Shown here piece after piece: positions 16,550-24,703 of a stretch of 64,000 nucleotides of DNA (the stretch's first letter is position 1; each line of letters opens with the position of its first letter). Origin of the DNA: CAIVVT01 sp963838205 (GTDB taxonomy: Bacteria; Acidobacteriota; Terriglobia; Bryobacterales; Bryobacteraceae); contig CAWIQF010000001.1 of assembly GCA_963838205.1 (NCBI GenBank), forward strand, positions 372,001 through 436,000, in the 5' to 3' direction. Position numbers and translations under genes: made by a program. A model generated the notes under the pieces. That model saw nothing but the letters and a program-made list of their open reading frames with translations. It did no database searches and was not told where the DNA came from.

Positions 16550-17337
16550 CAGCACCCGTTCGAAATTGAGGACCCCAACTGGCACCGGAGCAAGCCGCTC
16601 CATCAAGAGTGCGAATGGAAGCAGGGCGATTCGGCGAGAGCAGGAAAACCTTCCTGAGAATAGGAAGACGGCAGGACGCTGCGGCGCCTCCCGTTGGTCG
16701 GCCACGGCCACAAAGAACGAATGTCAGAAAAATGCCTTGACCAGAGCGGCCTTCTCATGGAAGCCGCGACTGTCAAGGAGCGGTTGCCGCGCAGGTTTGC
16801 GCGGGCACACTGAGGCTGTACGTGGTGTGGGTTTTCGGAGGGATTGTAAAAGAGCAAAATCGCAGGGCGGAGCAGAGCCGGAGGCGGCTTGCCTTGCGCT
16901 GATCCCCGGATGCTCCGCATTGCACGACGGCTGGTCCCAGCTCGCAATGGCCTGGGGGCCCGCCACAACCCCGCTTTCCTGTGGGGTGGAAGGTGACGAA
17001 TTTGTTCACGCGACCGTCTAGGCCGGCACACGCCCGTTGCGCCTGAAAGGATGGCACGTGGGGAGATCGGCAAGCCAGCCGGATCCCATCCTGGGGGACG
17101 GACCGATTTGATTCGATCCAGAAAGCCGGAAGGCTGTTACTCGAGGCCTTTCGCCGCCTGCGAGTTGGGCTGAGATGCTGGCCAGCGTTTGCTCTACCCG
17201 CAGTCAGGAGAACACGGCCGGGCAAGCGGCGGGGCGGGGGGTCTGCTGGAACGCATTGATAAGACGCGAGAAATATTTTGCGAGAGCGCGTGATCGGAGA
17301 GGCCGCGACCGTGGAACAATAACAATGAGGGGTCCAC
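16550..17337. other. Gene-free stretch before the orphan nuclease gene
   Basis: No gene is supported in these 788 bp. A long antisense open frame across 16773-17513 has no recognisable domain and a shadow-like composition. One copy of the dispersed repeat lies at 16761-16785 and a partial copy at 17298-17312. The DNA is probably remnant sequence of an accessory island. Confidence 0.5.
16761..16785 (+). repeat. Copy of the dispersed GAGCCGCGACCGT repeat
   Basis: AAGCCGCGACTGTCAAGGAG, followed by CGGTT, matches the consensus arm with a few changes. It lies in the gene-free stretch downstream of IS110. Confidence 0.5.
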
Positions 17338-18069
17338 GTGGACGCCGCTACCAAGGACCAGGCCTTAGGGTTTCTCAAGGAACTCGAAAAGCCACTGAAT
17401 ACGCGACTGCCCGGCCCCTCCGACATGGAGTCTTGGATTCGCAGCACCATAAGAGCGGCGAAGACTGACGATAAGCAGAAGCATTTGCGCCTTCCTGAGT
17501 CCGCCTTCCTCATTGGGAAGGCTCTTCCGGTGCTTTTCGACTTACTAAAATCCCATGCTGGACTGTCCGGTGAACAGGCGCGGCAGGCGCTGCTCAGTGA
17601 GTACCATCCATCGACTCCGGATATCTCTAGGCAGTCGCCTATGCGGTGGGAGCGCCATCCTTTTAAGAAGGTTCTAGGTGCCCGCGCCAGCGACGTTTAC
17701 CAGGGTTGGGCGAACCCAGGAAAAGGTGGTGCGTTGACGCAGAGCTGGCCGGATTTCTCCCTCCGAGATCCGTTTCCGCATTCCATCCTGTTCGAGGGAA
17801 AATACTTCCCAAGCGGCACTCTGGAATATGCGCAACGGGAGCTGGTCAAGGATATCTATCAGGCTTTCTTCTACCGCGGCCTGCCTCGTCTGGCTGCGAC
17901 CAAGAAGCACCCGGAATGGAACTACGACTACGCCTGTCTCATGGCCTATGACGCGTCCCGCACGGGGACTCTCGCTGCGGCGTGGACAGCCCTTGATCCC
18001 CATACTCGCCTCAGCTTCTGGGAAGGCGCCAACGTGTACGTCATGGTCCTACGGGGTTCGGGCACGTAA
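17338..18069 (+). CDS. Orphan putative PD-(D/E)XK nuclease
   Basis: A 243-aa protein of no recognised family. The start is GTG 17338 with GAGGGG about 6 nt upstream. Its best clue is residues 137-157: a Pro-Asp pair (138-139), then a strand ending in E153-G-K155 (SILFEGKYF), the order and spacing of a PD-(D/E)XK nuclease core, followed by a helix with EYAQRELVKDIYQAFF and a further strand (YDYACLMAYD). The N-terminal 110 residues are mainly helical. It has more A/T-ending codons than its neighbours and lies beside an IS110 remnant, which suggests transfer. No methyltransferase is adjacent. Function as a restriction or defence nuclease is inferred. Confidence 0.5.
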   Translation: MDAATKDQALGFLKELEKPLNTRLPGPSDMESWIRSTIRAAKTDDKQKHLRLPESAFLIGKALPVLFDLLKSHAGLSGEQARQALLSEYHPSTPDISRQSPMRWERHPFKKVLGARASDVYQGWANPGKGGALTQSWPDFSLRDPFPHSILFEGKYFPSGTLEYAQRELVKDIYQAFFYRGLPRLAATKKHPEWNYDYACLMAYDASRTGTLAAAWTALDPHTRLSFWEGANVYVMVLRGSGT

Positions 18070-18204
18070 ACCCTTCGCAAAATCCAGGGACAGTACCCAA
18101 ACCCCATTTCCAGCGCCGGTTGACCGTCATGTGCGGCGGTGCGCGTTCATTGTCCGCCTTGGGCGGACGGGAGGCAAGGGGTCGCCGGATTCCCGGATTC
18201 AGGG

Positions 18205-18636
18205 TCAGCGCCCGGAGGAGCCGAAGCCGCCGGTGCCGCGGGCGGAGTCGGCGAGATCGCCTTCCTCCCATTCGACGGCCTCGTAGCGCGCGATGACCAT
18301 CTGGGCGATGCGGTCCCCGGCATGGACCTGGTAGGGGCTAAGGCCCAGGTTGAGCAGGATGATTTTCAACTCGCCGCGGTAGCCGGGATCGATGGTGGCG
18401 GGGGCATTGGGCAGAGTGATGGCGTGGCGCAAGGCGAGGCCGCTGCGGGGGCGGATCTGGGCTTCGAAGCCGGGCGGAATCTCGAAGGCGAGCCCGGTGG
18501 GGACCGCGGCCGGGACATTGGGCGCGAGCAGAGTGTCGGCTAAGGCGCAGAGGTCGAGGCCCGCGTCTTCGAGAGGGCCGTGGGCGTAGGCCGGCAGCTT
18601 GGCCTCAGGGTGGAGGCGTTTCACGCGGATCTTCAT
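18205..18636 (-). CDS. dut: dUTP diphosphatase
   Basis: A 143-aa trimeric dUTPase hydrolysing dUTP to dUMP and pyrophosphate, keeping uracil out of DNA and supplying dUMP for thymidylate synthesis. The five motifs are visible: EDAGLDLCA, PRSGLAL, NAPATIDPGYRGEL, GDRIAQMVI and the C-terminal RGTGGFGSSG loop. Its start codon lies inside copy 1 of a 29-bp tandem repeat shared with the divergent thyX-like gene, so the two are likely co-regulated. Confidence 0.95.
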   Translation of the reverse strand: MKIRVKRLHPEAKLPAYAHGPLEDAGLDLCALADTLLAPNVPAAVPTGLAFEIPPGFEAQIRPRSGLALRHAITLPNAPATIDPGYRGELKIILLNLGLSPYQVHAGDRIAQMVIARYEAVEWEEGDLADSARGTGGFGSSGR

Positions 18637-18765
18637 CGCAACCTGGCTTTCACGCGGATCTGCATGGTAACCTGACTTTCACGTAGAACTTTAGCGCAAC
18701 CTGACTTGCACGCGGATCTTCGTGTCAAGCCGACTGTCAGGCGGATCTGCATGGCAACCCGTTAT
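18621..18765. repeat. Five 29-bp tandem repeats forming the dut/thyX intergenic region
   Basis: The unit is about TTTCACGCGGATCTTCAT plus CGCAACCTGGC, repeated five times without spacers and with growing divergence. Copy 1 read on the minus strand contains the dut start (ATGAAGATCCGCGTGAAA). Copy 5 contains the thyX-like start at 18751 (GATCTGCATGGCAACC). The whole divergent promoter and both ribosome-binding regions therefore consist of this repeat. Absence of spacers rules out a CRISPR array. Confidence 0.85.
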
Positions 18766-20214
18766 GATAACGGTTTGGCCGACGCGACAGCACCGCCGCG
18801 CGTTTTCACACTCGGGCCGCTGCCGCCGGAGCGGCTGGCGTACGCGCTGGCGCGCTACAGCCGCTCGCCGGATTCGATCCAGGAATCGCTCGAGTGGGTG
18901 CGCACGCACGACTCGTCGAAGTTCCTGGAGAGCTTCTACTTCCAATACGGGCACGCGTCGATCGCGGACCTGGGCCACCTGGCGGTGTGCTTTGAGGGCA
19001 TCTCCGAACTGGCGGCGATAGAGATCGAAGACGAAGCGCTGTGGGATGGGCAGGCGCGCTCCTCGCGCTACCAGGACTTCTCGCTGGCAGGATATGTGAC
19101 GCCGCCGGAACTGGACGAAACGCAGGCGGCGCTGTACCGCGCCACGGGCGAGAGATTGCTGGCAGCTTACCGCGCGGTGCATGAAAAAGTTTTCGGGTAT
19201 CTGCACGAGAAGCTGCCGCGGCCCGAGCAAATGAAGCCCGGCGCGTATGAGCGGAACCTGGCGGCGCGGGCGTTCGACGTGGCGCGCTACCTGCTGTTCC
19301 TGGGGGTTCCGACGGGCGTGGGCCAGGTGACCAGCATCCGGACGCTGGAGCGGCAGATCCGGCGTTGGAAGGGATCGGAGTACGGCGAGTTGCGGGGGAT
19401 CGGCGAGGAGGCGGCCGCGGCGTGCGCGGCTCCGCCGGGCGTGCAGTGGCAGGAAGGCGAGGACGGCGAGGCGATTGCGCCGACGCTGGCGAAGTATGTG
19501 GCGCGCGATCCGTATCCGGCGCTGGCGAAGGCAGATCTGCGGTTGTGGGCGGAGCAGAATCTGCCGGCTCCCAGCCTCGGAGACGTGCGGGCGGTGGAGC
19601 TGGTGAAGGTCACGGACACGCTGGCCGACATCGTGGCGACGCTGCTGTACCCGGTGACGACGCGGCCGTACCGCGAGCTGTACGAACTGGCGTGCGCGTG
19701 GCCGCGGACGAGGCTGCAGGAAGTGGTTGGAGTGGCGCTGGGGCAACGATCGCGGCGCGACGAACTGCTGCGCGCATTTCGCGGCGGCCCGTACGTCTAC
19801 GACATGACGATCGACATCGGCGCGTACCGCGACCTGCACCGCCATCGCCGCTGTCAGCAGTTCCGGCAAGATTACACGTGGATTCACGGGTGGGAGACGC
19901 CGGCCGCGGTGGTCGAAGCGGGCGCGGGGGAAATCTACCAGGCGGCGATGCGGGAGGCGGCCGAAGCGGCGGCCCGGCTGGCGGCGCCGGGCCGCGAATA
20001 CATGACGGCGCTGGGCGCCCGGTCGAGGTTCCTGTTCAAGATGGATTTCGCCGAAGCGGAGTACATTTCGAAGCTGCGCAGCGGCGTGAAGGGCCACTTC
20101 AGCTACCGCGAAATCGCCTGGCAGATGAAGCTGCGGATGGAGGAAACCGAGCCGGAACTGGGACGGCTGATCGAAGCCACGCCGCCGTGGGTGGAAGATC
20201 CGCTGACGCGCTGA
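18751..20214 (+). CDS. Two-domain ThyX-like (flavin-dependent thymidylate synthase family) protein
   Basis: A 487-aa protein with two ThyX-like halves; canonical ThyX is about 220-250 aa and makes dTMP from dUMP with FAD and methylenetetrahydrofolate. In the first half the region after FEGISELAA (81-89) lacks RHR but keeps QARSSRYQDF (101-110). In the second half RHR is present (364-366, HRHRRCQQF) but the Ser/Asn/Ser/Arg of RHRxxSxNxxSxR are replaced. The motif is thus split between halves. The start is ATG 18751, inside a tandem repeat. Divergence from dut and proximity to a ThyA-fold gene support a role in thymidylate metabolism; catalytic competence is uncertain. Confidence 0.75.
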   Translation: MATRYDNGLADATAPPRVFTLGPLPPERLAYALARYSRSPDSIQESLEWVRTHDSSKFLESFYFQYGHASIADLGHLAVCFEGISELAAIEIEDEALWDGQARSSRYQDFSLAGYVTPPELDETQAALYRATGERLLAAYRAVHEKVFGYLHEKLPRPEQMKPGAYERNLAARAFDVARYLLFLGVPTGVGQVTSIRTLERQIRRWKGSEYGELRGIGEEAAAACAAPPGVQWQEGEDGEAIAPTLAKYVARDPYPALAKADLRLWAEQNLPAPSLGDVRAVELVKVTDTLADIVATLLYPVTTRPYRELYELACAWPRTRLQEVVGVALGQRSRRDELLRAFRGGPYVYDMTIDIGAYRDLHRHRRCQQFRQDYTWIHGWETPAAVVEAGAGEIYQAAMREAAEAAARLAAPGREYMTALGARSRFLFKMDFAEAEYISKLRSGVKGHFSYREIAWQMKLRMEETEPELGRLIEATPPWVEDPLTR

Positions 20215-20245
20215 AGTTCCCGGACCAGTGCGGAATCAGGGAGGC

Positions 20246-20272
20246 TTGGCGCTGGCATCGATCTGGTAGAAT
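20246..20272 (+). promoter_or_regulatory. Possible promoter of tRNA-Gly
   Basis: TTGGCG (20246-20251) and TAGAAT (20267-20272) are separated by 15 bp and end 20 bp before the tRNA. The spacer is short, so this is tentative. Confidence 0.35.
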
Positions 20273-20292
20273 CTGGTTGTAGCGCCCCGCGA

Positions 20293-20367
<75 letters not shown>

Positions 20368-20400
20368 ACAAACCCATTCATTTTCTGTGTGTCAGGCGTT

Positions 20401-21393
20401 TCAGGGTGTGAAGCGACCGGAACGGTAGTCGTCGATCATGGTCTGGATCAGGGTCAGCGCCTGCGGCGGAAACCTCCAGGTGGTTTCCTTGAGCAGATCC
20501 TCCAGTTGGGGGATGATTTCCAGCTCGCCCATGTCTTCACTCGAACGCGCGCGCTGCACAAACGACTCGCAGGTGGGGAAGCGCGTGAAGAATCGGTCCA
20601 TGCCTTTGGACTTATAGTCCTGCCCGTAAATGTGCAGCGAACCGTTGGACTCGCTGTAGGGTCCGACCAGCACCTCGCGGCCAGTCTTCTCGGCCAGACG
20701 CGCGGCCAGTCGCGCCTGGAGATTGGTGATGCCAATCAGATTGTCGCCCCACGCCTTGAAGAGGTCCCGGCTGCGCCACATGGCGTGCATATTGAGCACC
20801 AGCCGTCCCTGCTGATCCTCGATGGAACGCAGTTGAATTTCGCCCAGGCAGGGCATGTCGGAAACCATGAACAGGTCAATTTCGGGTACGCGCGTGGTGG
20901 CCACGGCGCGGCGCGTGATGGGATCGCGGGCCAGTTTGTCGAGGATCAACTCGAGCTGGTCCATGGTGGTCCCGTCCGAGCGCGGGTAAGCGGTGAGCCG
21001 CTGATGATAGCAGTAGGGCCACTCGGTCGCTTCGAACTCTTTACCTTCGCGAACCCTGCTTAGAAGTTCCAAGTAGGGAACCACCAGATGGTCTTTGGCG
21101 CCCAGGAATTCGGCGATGTACTTGCCGCGTTCGCAATAGCTGAGCACAGGAAAGCGCGGCTGGGCGAACGGATCGCGGATGCGGATGGCGACTCTGGCGT
21201 CCTTGCCCGGCGGGTCGATGAAGTTGCCGTCGGAATCGCGGCGGTCATACTGGGTGCGCAGGATGTGGCCGCCAAAATGAACCGCCTTGAGCGCCCCGTA
21301 ATAGGCTTCCGGGATGGAGCCGGCCTCGACATAGAAAGCGGGCAGCTTACCCGACTCTTGCGGATTCAGGTTGTCCTGGTTGGTCTCGACCAT
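20401..21393 (-). CDS. Thymidylate synthase (ThyA-fold) homologue
   Basis: A 330-aa protein resembling the ThyA/dCMP hydroxymethylase fold. Cys182 in SDMPCLGEIQLRS matches the TS nucleophile; MWRSRDLFKAWGDNLIGI (205-222) matches the phosphate-binding and base-binding segment usually written RSxDxFLGxPFNI; and SLHIYGQDY (252-260) matches the HIY motif. Spacing from the conserved Arg to Asn218 is 11 residues, as in E. coli ThyA. Asn at this position favours a uracil base over cytosine. The remainder is divergent and it may not be a standard ThyA. It lies near dut and a ThyX-like gene, with tRNA-Gly between. Confidence 0.65.
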   Translation of the reverse strand: MVETNQDNLNPQESGKLPAFYVEAGSIPEAYYGALKAVHFGGHILRTQYDRRDSDGNFIDPPGKDARVAIRIRDPFAQPRFPVLSYCERGKYIAEFLGAKDHLVVPYLELLSRVREGKEFEATEWPYCYHQRLTAYPRSDGTTMDQLELILDKLARDPITRRAVATTRVPEIDLFMVSDMPCLGEIQLRSIEDQQGRLVLNMHAMWRSRDLFKAWGDNLIGITNLQARLAARLAEKTGREVLVGPYSESNGSLHIYGQDYKSKGMDRFFTRFPTCESFVQRARSSEDMGELEIIPQLEDLLKETTWRFPPQALTLIQTMIDDYRSGRFTP

Positions 21394-21466
21394 GCTGCTT
21401 CTCCTTGCGGCGACAAGCCGCGCGACGACAACTCATCATCATATTCCGAAAGGCGGAAGCGGGATC

Positions 21467-23248
21467 TCATGGCGCTGCCTGGCGAATGACTCGGGCGGCG
21501 ATATCGGCCCAGAATGGCGGCGGTTTCAGCTCCAGGCCGTATCCAAAATGATTGGAGTGGAGGACCCGGCCGGCGTCGCGCCGCAGGAACTCTCCGCGCA
21601 GGGTATCCCACCACTCGACCACGTATTCGCCGTCGGCCAGACCGGTGACGTTCAGACTGGCGGAAGATTGCGCGGGACCGCGTTCCGGTTTGCCGCCGAC
21701 GATTCTGAAGGCCAGCGGGTCGTGAATCCAGAGCAATGCGCGGTCGCGGGCGACGAGGCCGTAGAGCGTGAGGCTGACGGGCAGGTTAGGGCGCGACAGA
21801 CCCGCGGGCGACCACGTTCGGGCGGGCAGATCCTCGTCTTTAAGAAACGCGGCGAGGGGCTTGAAGTGGCGATAAAGGTCGAGCGGTTCGACGTAGTTGT
21901 GCCACCACCAATACAGGCCCGTCCCGGCGGCGCCGCTGAGGGCGGATGCCCATAGCGCGTCGTGGAAGTGGCGGCCGTCCGGATCGCCGGCGACAGCGGC
22001 GGCAGGATCCTCGACCCCCTGTTCTCCGAAGAAGAAAGGCTTGCCGAATGGGCGCATGAGATGGCCGCTGTCCGCAATGGAGTACTCAGCCGCGTCGTAT
22101 TCGGCGTCCCAATAGGAGTGAGCCTGCACGATGTCGATATCGGGCAGAGCGAACATGCGGGCGTCGCGCCAACTGGTTGTGATCAGGTGGCTCCAGGGGT
22201 CAACAGACTTCAGGTAGGCGGCCATCTCGCGGTGCCAGGCTGCATTGGCGGCCGGATCGAAGCCCTCGTTGTTGTCAACCTCGTTCCATAGCTCCCACGC
22301 TGCCAGGTACATGGACCAGCCCCAACGGGCGACGCTGTAGCGCAGGCGGCGGCGGACGAGCTCGCGGGCACGTTCATTCGTGAAGTATTCCTGAGGCGTT
22401 CGGCAGGGGCCGCCGTTGGCGGCGTTGTAAGGGTTGCGCGGCCAGCGGTTCTTCAGGCGGGTCTGCCACCAGACTGTCATTTCGAACGTGATTTGGTAGT
22501 AGATGTCGCGGCGTTCGCATTCGGCGGCGACGTGATCGAGGCGCCAGGCGGAGGCGAGGTCGTAGCCGCCGAGGCCAGTGGCCTGGGTTTCGAGAGGAAA
22601 GCCGGAAAAGCTGGATGCTCCGGGGGCGGCAACGATGGAAGGGTCTGGCGGGACGTAGTATTCCTGCCACAGGCGAACGTAGTTGGCGTCATTAGTCGCC
22701 AGCTTCTCGAGGAGGCGGTCGAAGTAGTAGGTTCCTTCGCGATTCTGGTACATGCAGAGGTTCTCGCCAATAGGGAAGAACGGGCGGCCGGAATCGTGTT
22801 CAAGATACATCGCATTGCGCGGACTGCGGCGAATGAACCCCGGGCGGGGACCGGCCTGGATTTGAACCTCGATGGGCTGGCTGCGACCGGACTGGCCGGC
22901 GATCTTCCATTCGACGGCCACACGATGCGCACCCGCCTCGGGGCTGGCAAAGCGAATGCGCCAGGCCGGCTGGCCTACAGGCGTGAGTTGTTCAACGCGG
23001 TCCACGCCTACGGAGCCGGGGTTAGCGATCGAACGGCGGAAATCCTGATACCAGAAGCCCGGCACGCGCAGGAGGCGGCCGGAGGGGAGTGTGATGACCG
23101 CGTCGACCGCGGCTTGATTGGGATCGAAGGGATTGGCGGAGTTCCAGCCGATGGAAATCTCGAGTTCCACGAGGTCGTATTGATGGGGTTGCGGAGTGAG
23201 GAGGTGAACTTCCGGAGGCGCCAGGAGGAGCAGGGCCAGGGCAAGCAT
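21467..23248 (-). CDS. Secreted DUF5060 glycoside hydrolase (GH5-like)
   Basis: A 593-aa enzyme with a signal peptide (MLALALLLLAPPEVHLL), an N-terminal immunoglobulin-like DUF5060 domain (about 20-130) and a TIM barrel. The probable acid/base Glu is in AAWELWNEVDN and the nucleophile Glu in KPFFFGEQGVED, both at barrel strand ends; WWWHNYVEP near the barrel's end resembles GH5/GH140-like enzymes. A C-terminal beta domain follows. It should cleave plant or microbial polysaccharide outside the cell; the linkage cannot be told. It stands next to a divergent amidohydrolase lipoprotein. Confidence 0.78.
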   Translation of the reverse strand: MLALALLLLAPPEVHLLTPQPHQYDLVELEISIGWNSANPFDPNQAAVDAVITLPSGRLLRVPGFWYQDFRRSIANPGSVGVDRVEQLTPVGQPAWRIRFASPEAGAHRVAVEWKIAGQSGRSQPIEVQIQAGPRPGFIRRSPRNAMYLEHDSGRPFFPIGENLCMYQNREGTYYFDRLLEKLATNDANYVRLWQEYYVPPDPSIVAAPGASSFSGFPLETQATGLGGYDLASAWRLDHVAAECERRDIYYQITFEMTVWWQTRLKNRWPRNPYNAANGGPCRTPQEYFTNERARELVRRRLRYSVARWGWSMYLAAWELWNEVDNNEGFDPAANAAWHREMAAYLKSVDPWSHLITTSWRDARMFALPDIDIVQAHSYWDAEYDAAEYSIADSGHLMRPFGKPFFFGEQGVEDPAAAVAGDPDGRHFHDALWASALSGAAGTGLYWWWHNYVEPLDLYRHFKPLAAFLKDEDLPARTWSPAGLSRPNLPVSLTLYGLVARDRALLWIHDPLAFRIVGGKPERGPAQSSASLNVTGLADGEYVVEWWDTLRGEFLRRDAGRVLHSNHFGYGLELKPPPFWADIAARVIRQAAP

Positions 23249-23406
23249 GGGGCGTCAGACTCCGCGCTTGACAATAATGGTCGAGGGCAACATGCTGGTT
23301 AGCTTGATTTCCTAACTTGAGAATAGAGCACACGAGCCCAGCGGGTGCTGGCCGGTAAGGCAATGCGCGAGACAGAGCGGGGCATGGATTGCGAGGTGGA
23401 CGACAA

Positions 23407-24555
23407 ATGCGGCATGCGATGTGCGCGGCGCTGGCAGCGATTCTCCTGAGTACGGCTTGCAGACGGCCGGAGCCATCCAAGGCGGGAACGGCCAGGCAGG
23501 AAACGATGAAGTACGGCGTCCCTGTGACGGGTGGACCGATGGATGGGATTCTGCTAAAGGACTACACGCCCGCGTCGTCCTTGGTGGTGCCCGCAACGGT
23601 GGTGAAGAAGGCCCGATTCGCGGCGATCGACGTACATTCGCACTCCTCCATGAACGGCATCCGGACGAGAGCCGACGTGGATGCGTGGGTCAAGACGATG
23701 GACGAGGTCGGCATCGAGAAGTCAGTGGTGTTCACGGGCGCGAGCGGGGCGGAGTTCGATCGCCAGGCCGAGCTGTTTCTGGGGTCGTACCCGAAGCGGT
23801 TCCAGGTCTGGTACTCGTTCGATGCGTCGAAGCCGGACGATCCGGATTTCACGGCGAAGGCAGTGGCTGAGTTGGAGCGGGTTTACGGGAAAGGCGCGCG
23901 TGGCGTGGGCGAGATCACGGACAAGGGCTGGGGCGTGGACGCGTCGGAGAAGGACGCCTTGCCGCGGGCCAAGAGGCTGCGGTTCGACGATCCGCGGCTG
24001 GACGCCTACTGGGAGAAATGTGGCGAGTTGAACATACCCATAAATATTCATATCGCCGACCACCCGTCGTGCTGGAAGCCGCTGGATGCAAAGCAGGAGC
24101 GCACGCCGGATTTCCAGAACTTCAACCTGTACGGCAAGGATGTGCCGTCCTACGAAGAGCTGCTGGCGGTGCGGGAACGCCTGCTGGCAAAGCACCCGCG
24201 GACGAAGTTCATCTTCTGCCACTTCAGCAACCAGGGCAACGATACCGCGGCGCTCGCGAAGATGCTGGACCGATTCCCGAACATGTATGTAGACGTGTCG
24301 GCGCGAGACTACGAGATGGGGCGGGAGCCGCGAACGATGCGGACATTTCTCGAACGGTACAAGGAGCGGGTGCTGTTCGGCACGGACATGGGGCGGGACG
24401 AGGCGATGTACCGGGGGTGGTGGCGCTTGCTGGAGACGGGCGACGAGTACATGCACGGCCGCATCTGGTGGCCGTATTACGGCCTCGAATTGAGCCAACC
24501 AGTGCTGAAGAGCCTGTACCGCGACACGGCGCTTAAGGTCCTAAACCCGCGCTGA
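23407..24555 (+). CDS. Lipoprotein amidohydrolase (amidohydrolase_2 family)
   Basis: A 382-aa metal-dependent hydrolase. ATG 23407 is chosen over TTG 23389 because it follows GAGGTGG and starts a lipoprotein signal (MRHAMCAALAAILLSTAC), lipid-anchored at the Cys. The TIM barrel starts with AAIDVHSHSSMNG (HxH), continues with INIHIADHPSCW (His ligand) and KFIFCHFSNQGND, and ends with VLFGTDMGRDEA, the metal-binding Asp. All expected ligands are present. Amidohydrolase_2 members include decarboxylases and lactonases; the substrate is not evident. Confidence 0.82.
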   Translation: MRHAMCAALAAILLSTACRRPEPSKAGTARQETMKYGVPVTGGPMDGILLKDYTPASSLVVPATVVKKARFAAIDVHSHSSMNGIRTRADVDAWVKTMDEVGIEKSVVFTGASGAEFDRQAELFLGSYPKRFQVWYSFDASKPDDPDFTAKAVAELERVYGKGARGVGEITDKGWGVDASEKDALPRAKRLRFDDPRLDAYWEKCGELNIPINIHIADHPSCWKPLDAKQERTPDFQNFNLYGKDVPSYEELLAVRERLLAKHPRTKFIFCHFSNQGNDTAALAKMLDRFPNMYVDVSARDYEMGREPRTMRTFLERYKERVLFGTDMGRDEAMYRGWWRLLETGDEYMHGRIWWPYYGLELSQPVLKSLYRDTALKVLNPR

Positions 24556-24703
24556 GTCGGGGCCGCGATTGGACGTGCTACAGCGCGAACCGATGGCAAC
24601 CAACGGTGAGGCTGTGTCTGGTGCACCCGAAGCCACCCGGCGATAGGGCTATCACTCCGGGCAGGCGGAAGCCTACCGATCAAGTAGTATCATCTGGATT
24701 CGA

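Noticed and set aside
16773..17513. A 246-codon open frame on the minus strand
   Set aside because: No ribosome-binding site or domain; composition is shadow-like and it runs into the nuclease gene in antisense.
18621..18765. The 29-bp repeats as a CRISPR array
   Set aside because: Unit length is CRISPR-like, but copies are contiguous with no spacers and they contain gene starts.
23268..23273. TTGACA as a promoter of the amidohydrolase gene
   Set aside because: No acceptable -10 hexamer is found 15-19 bp downstream.
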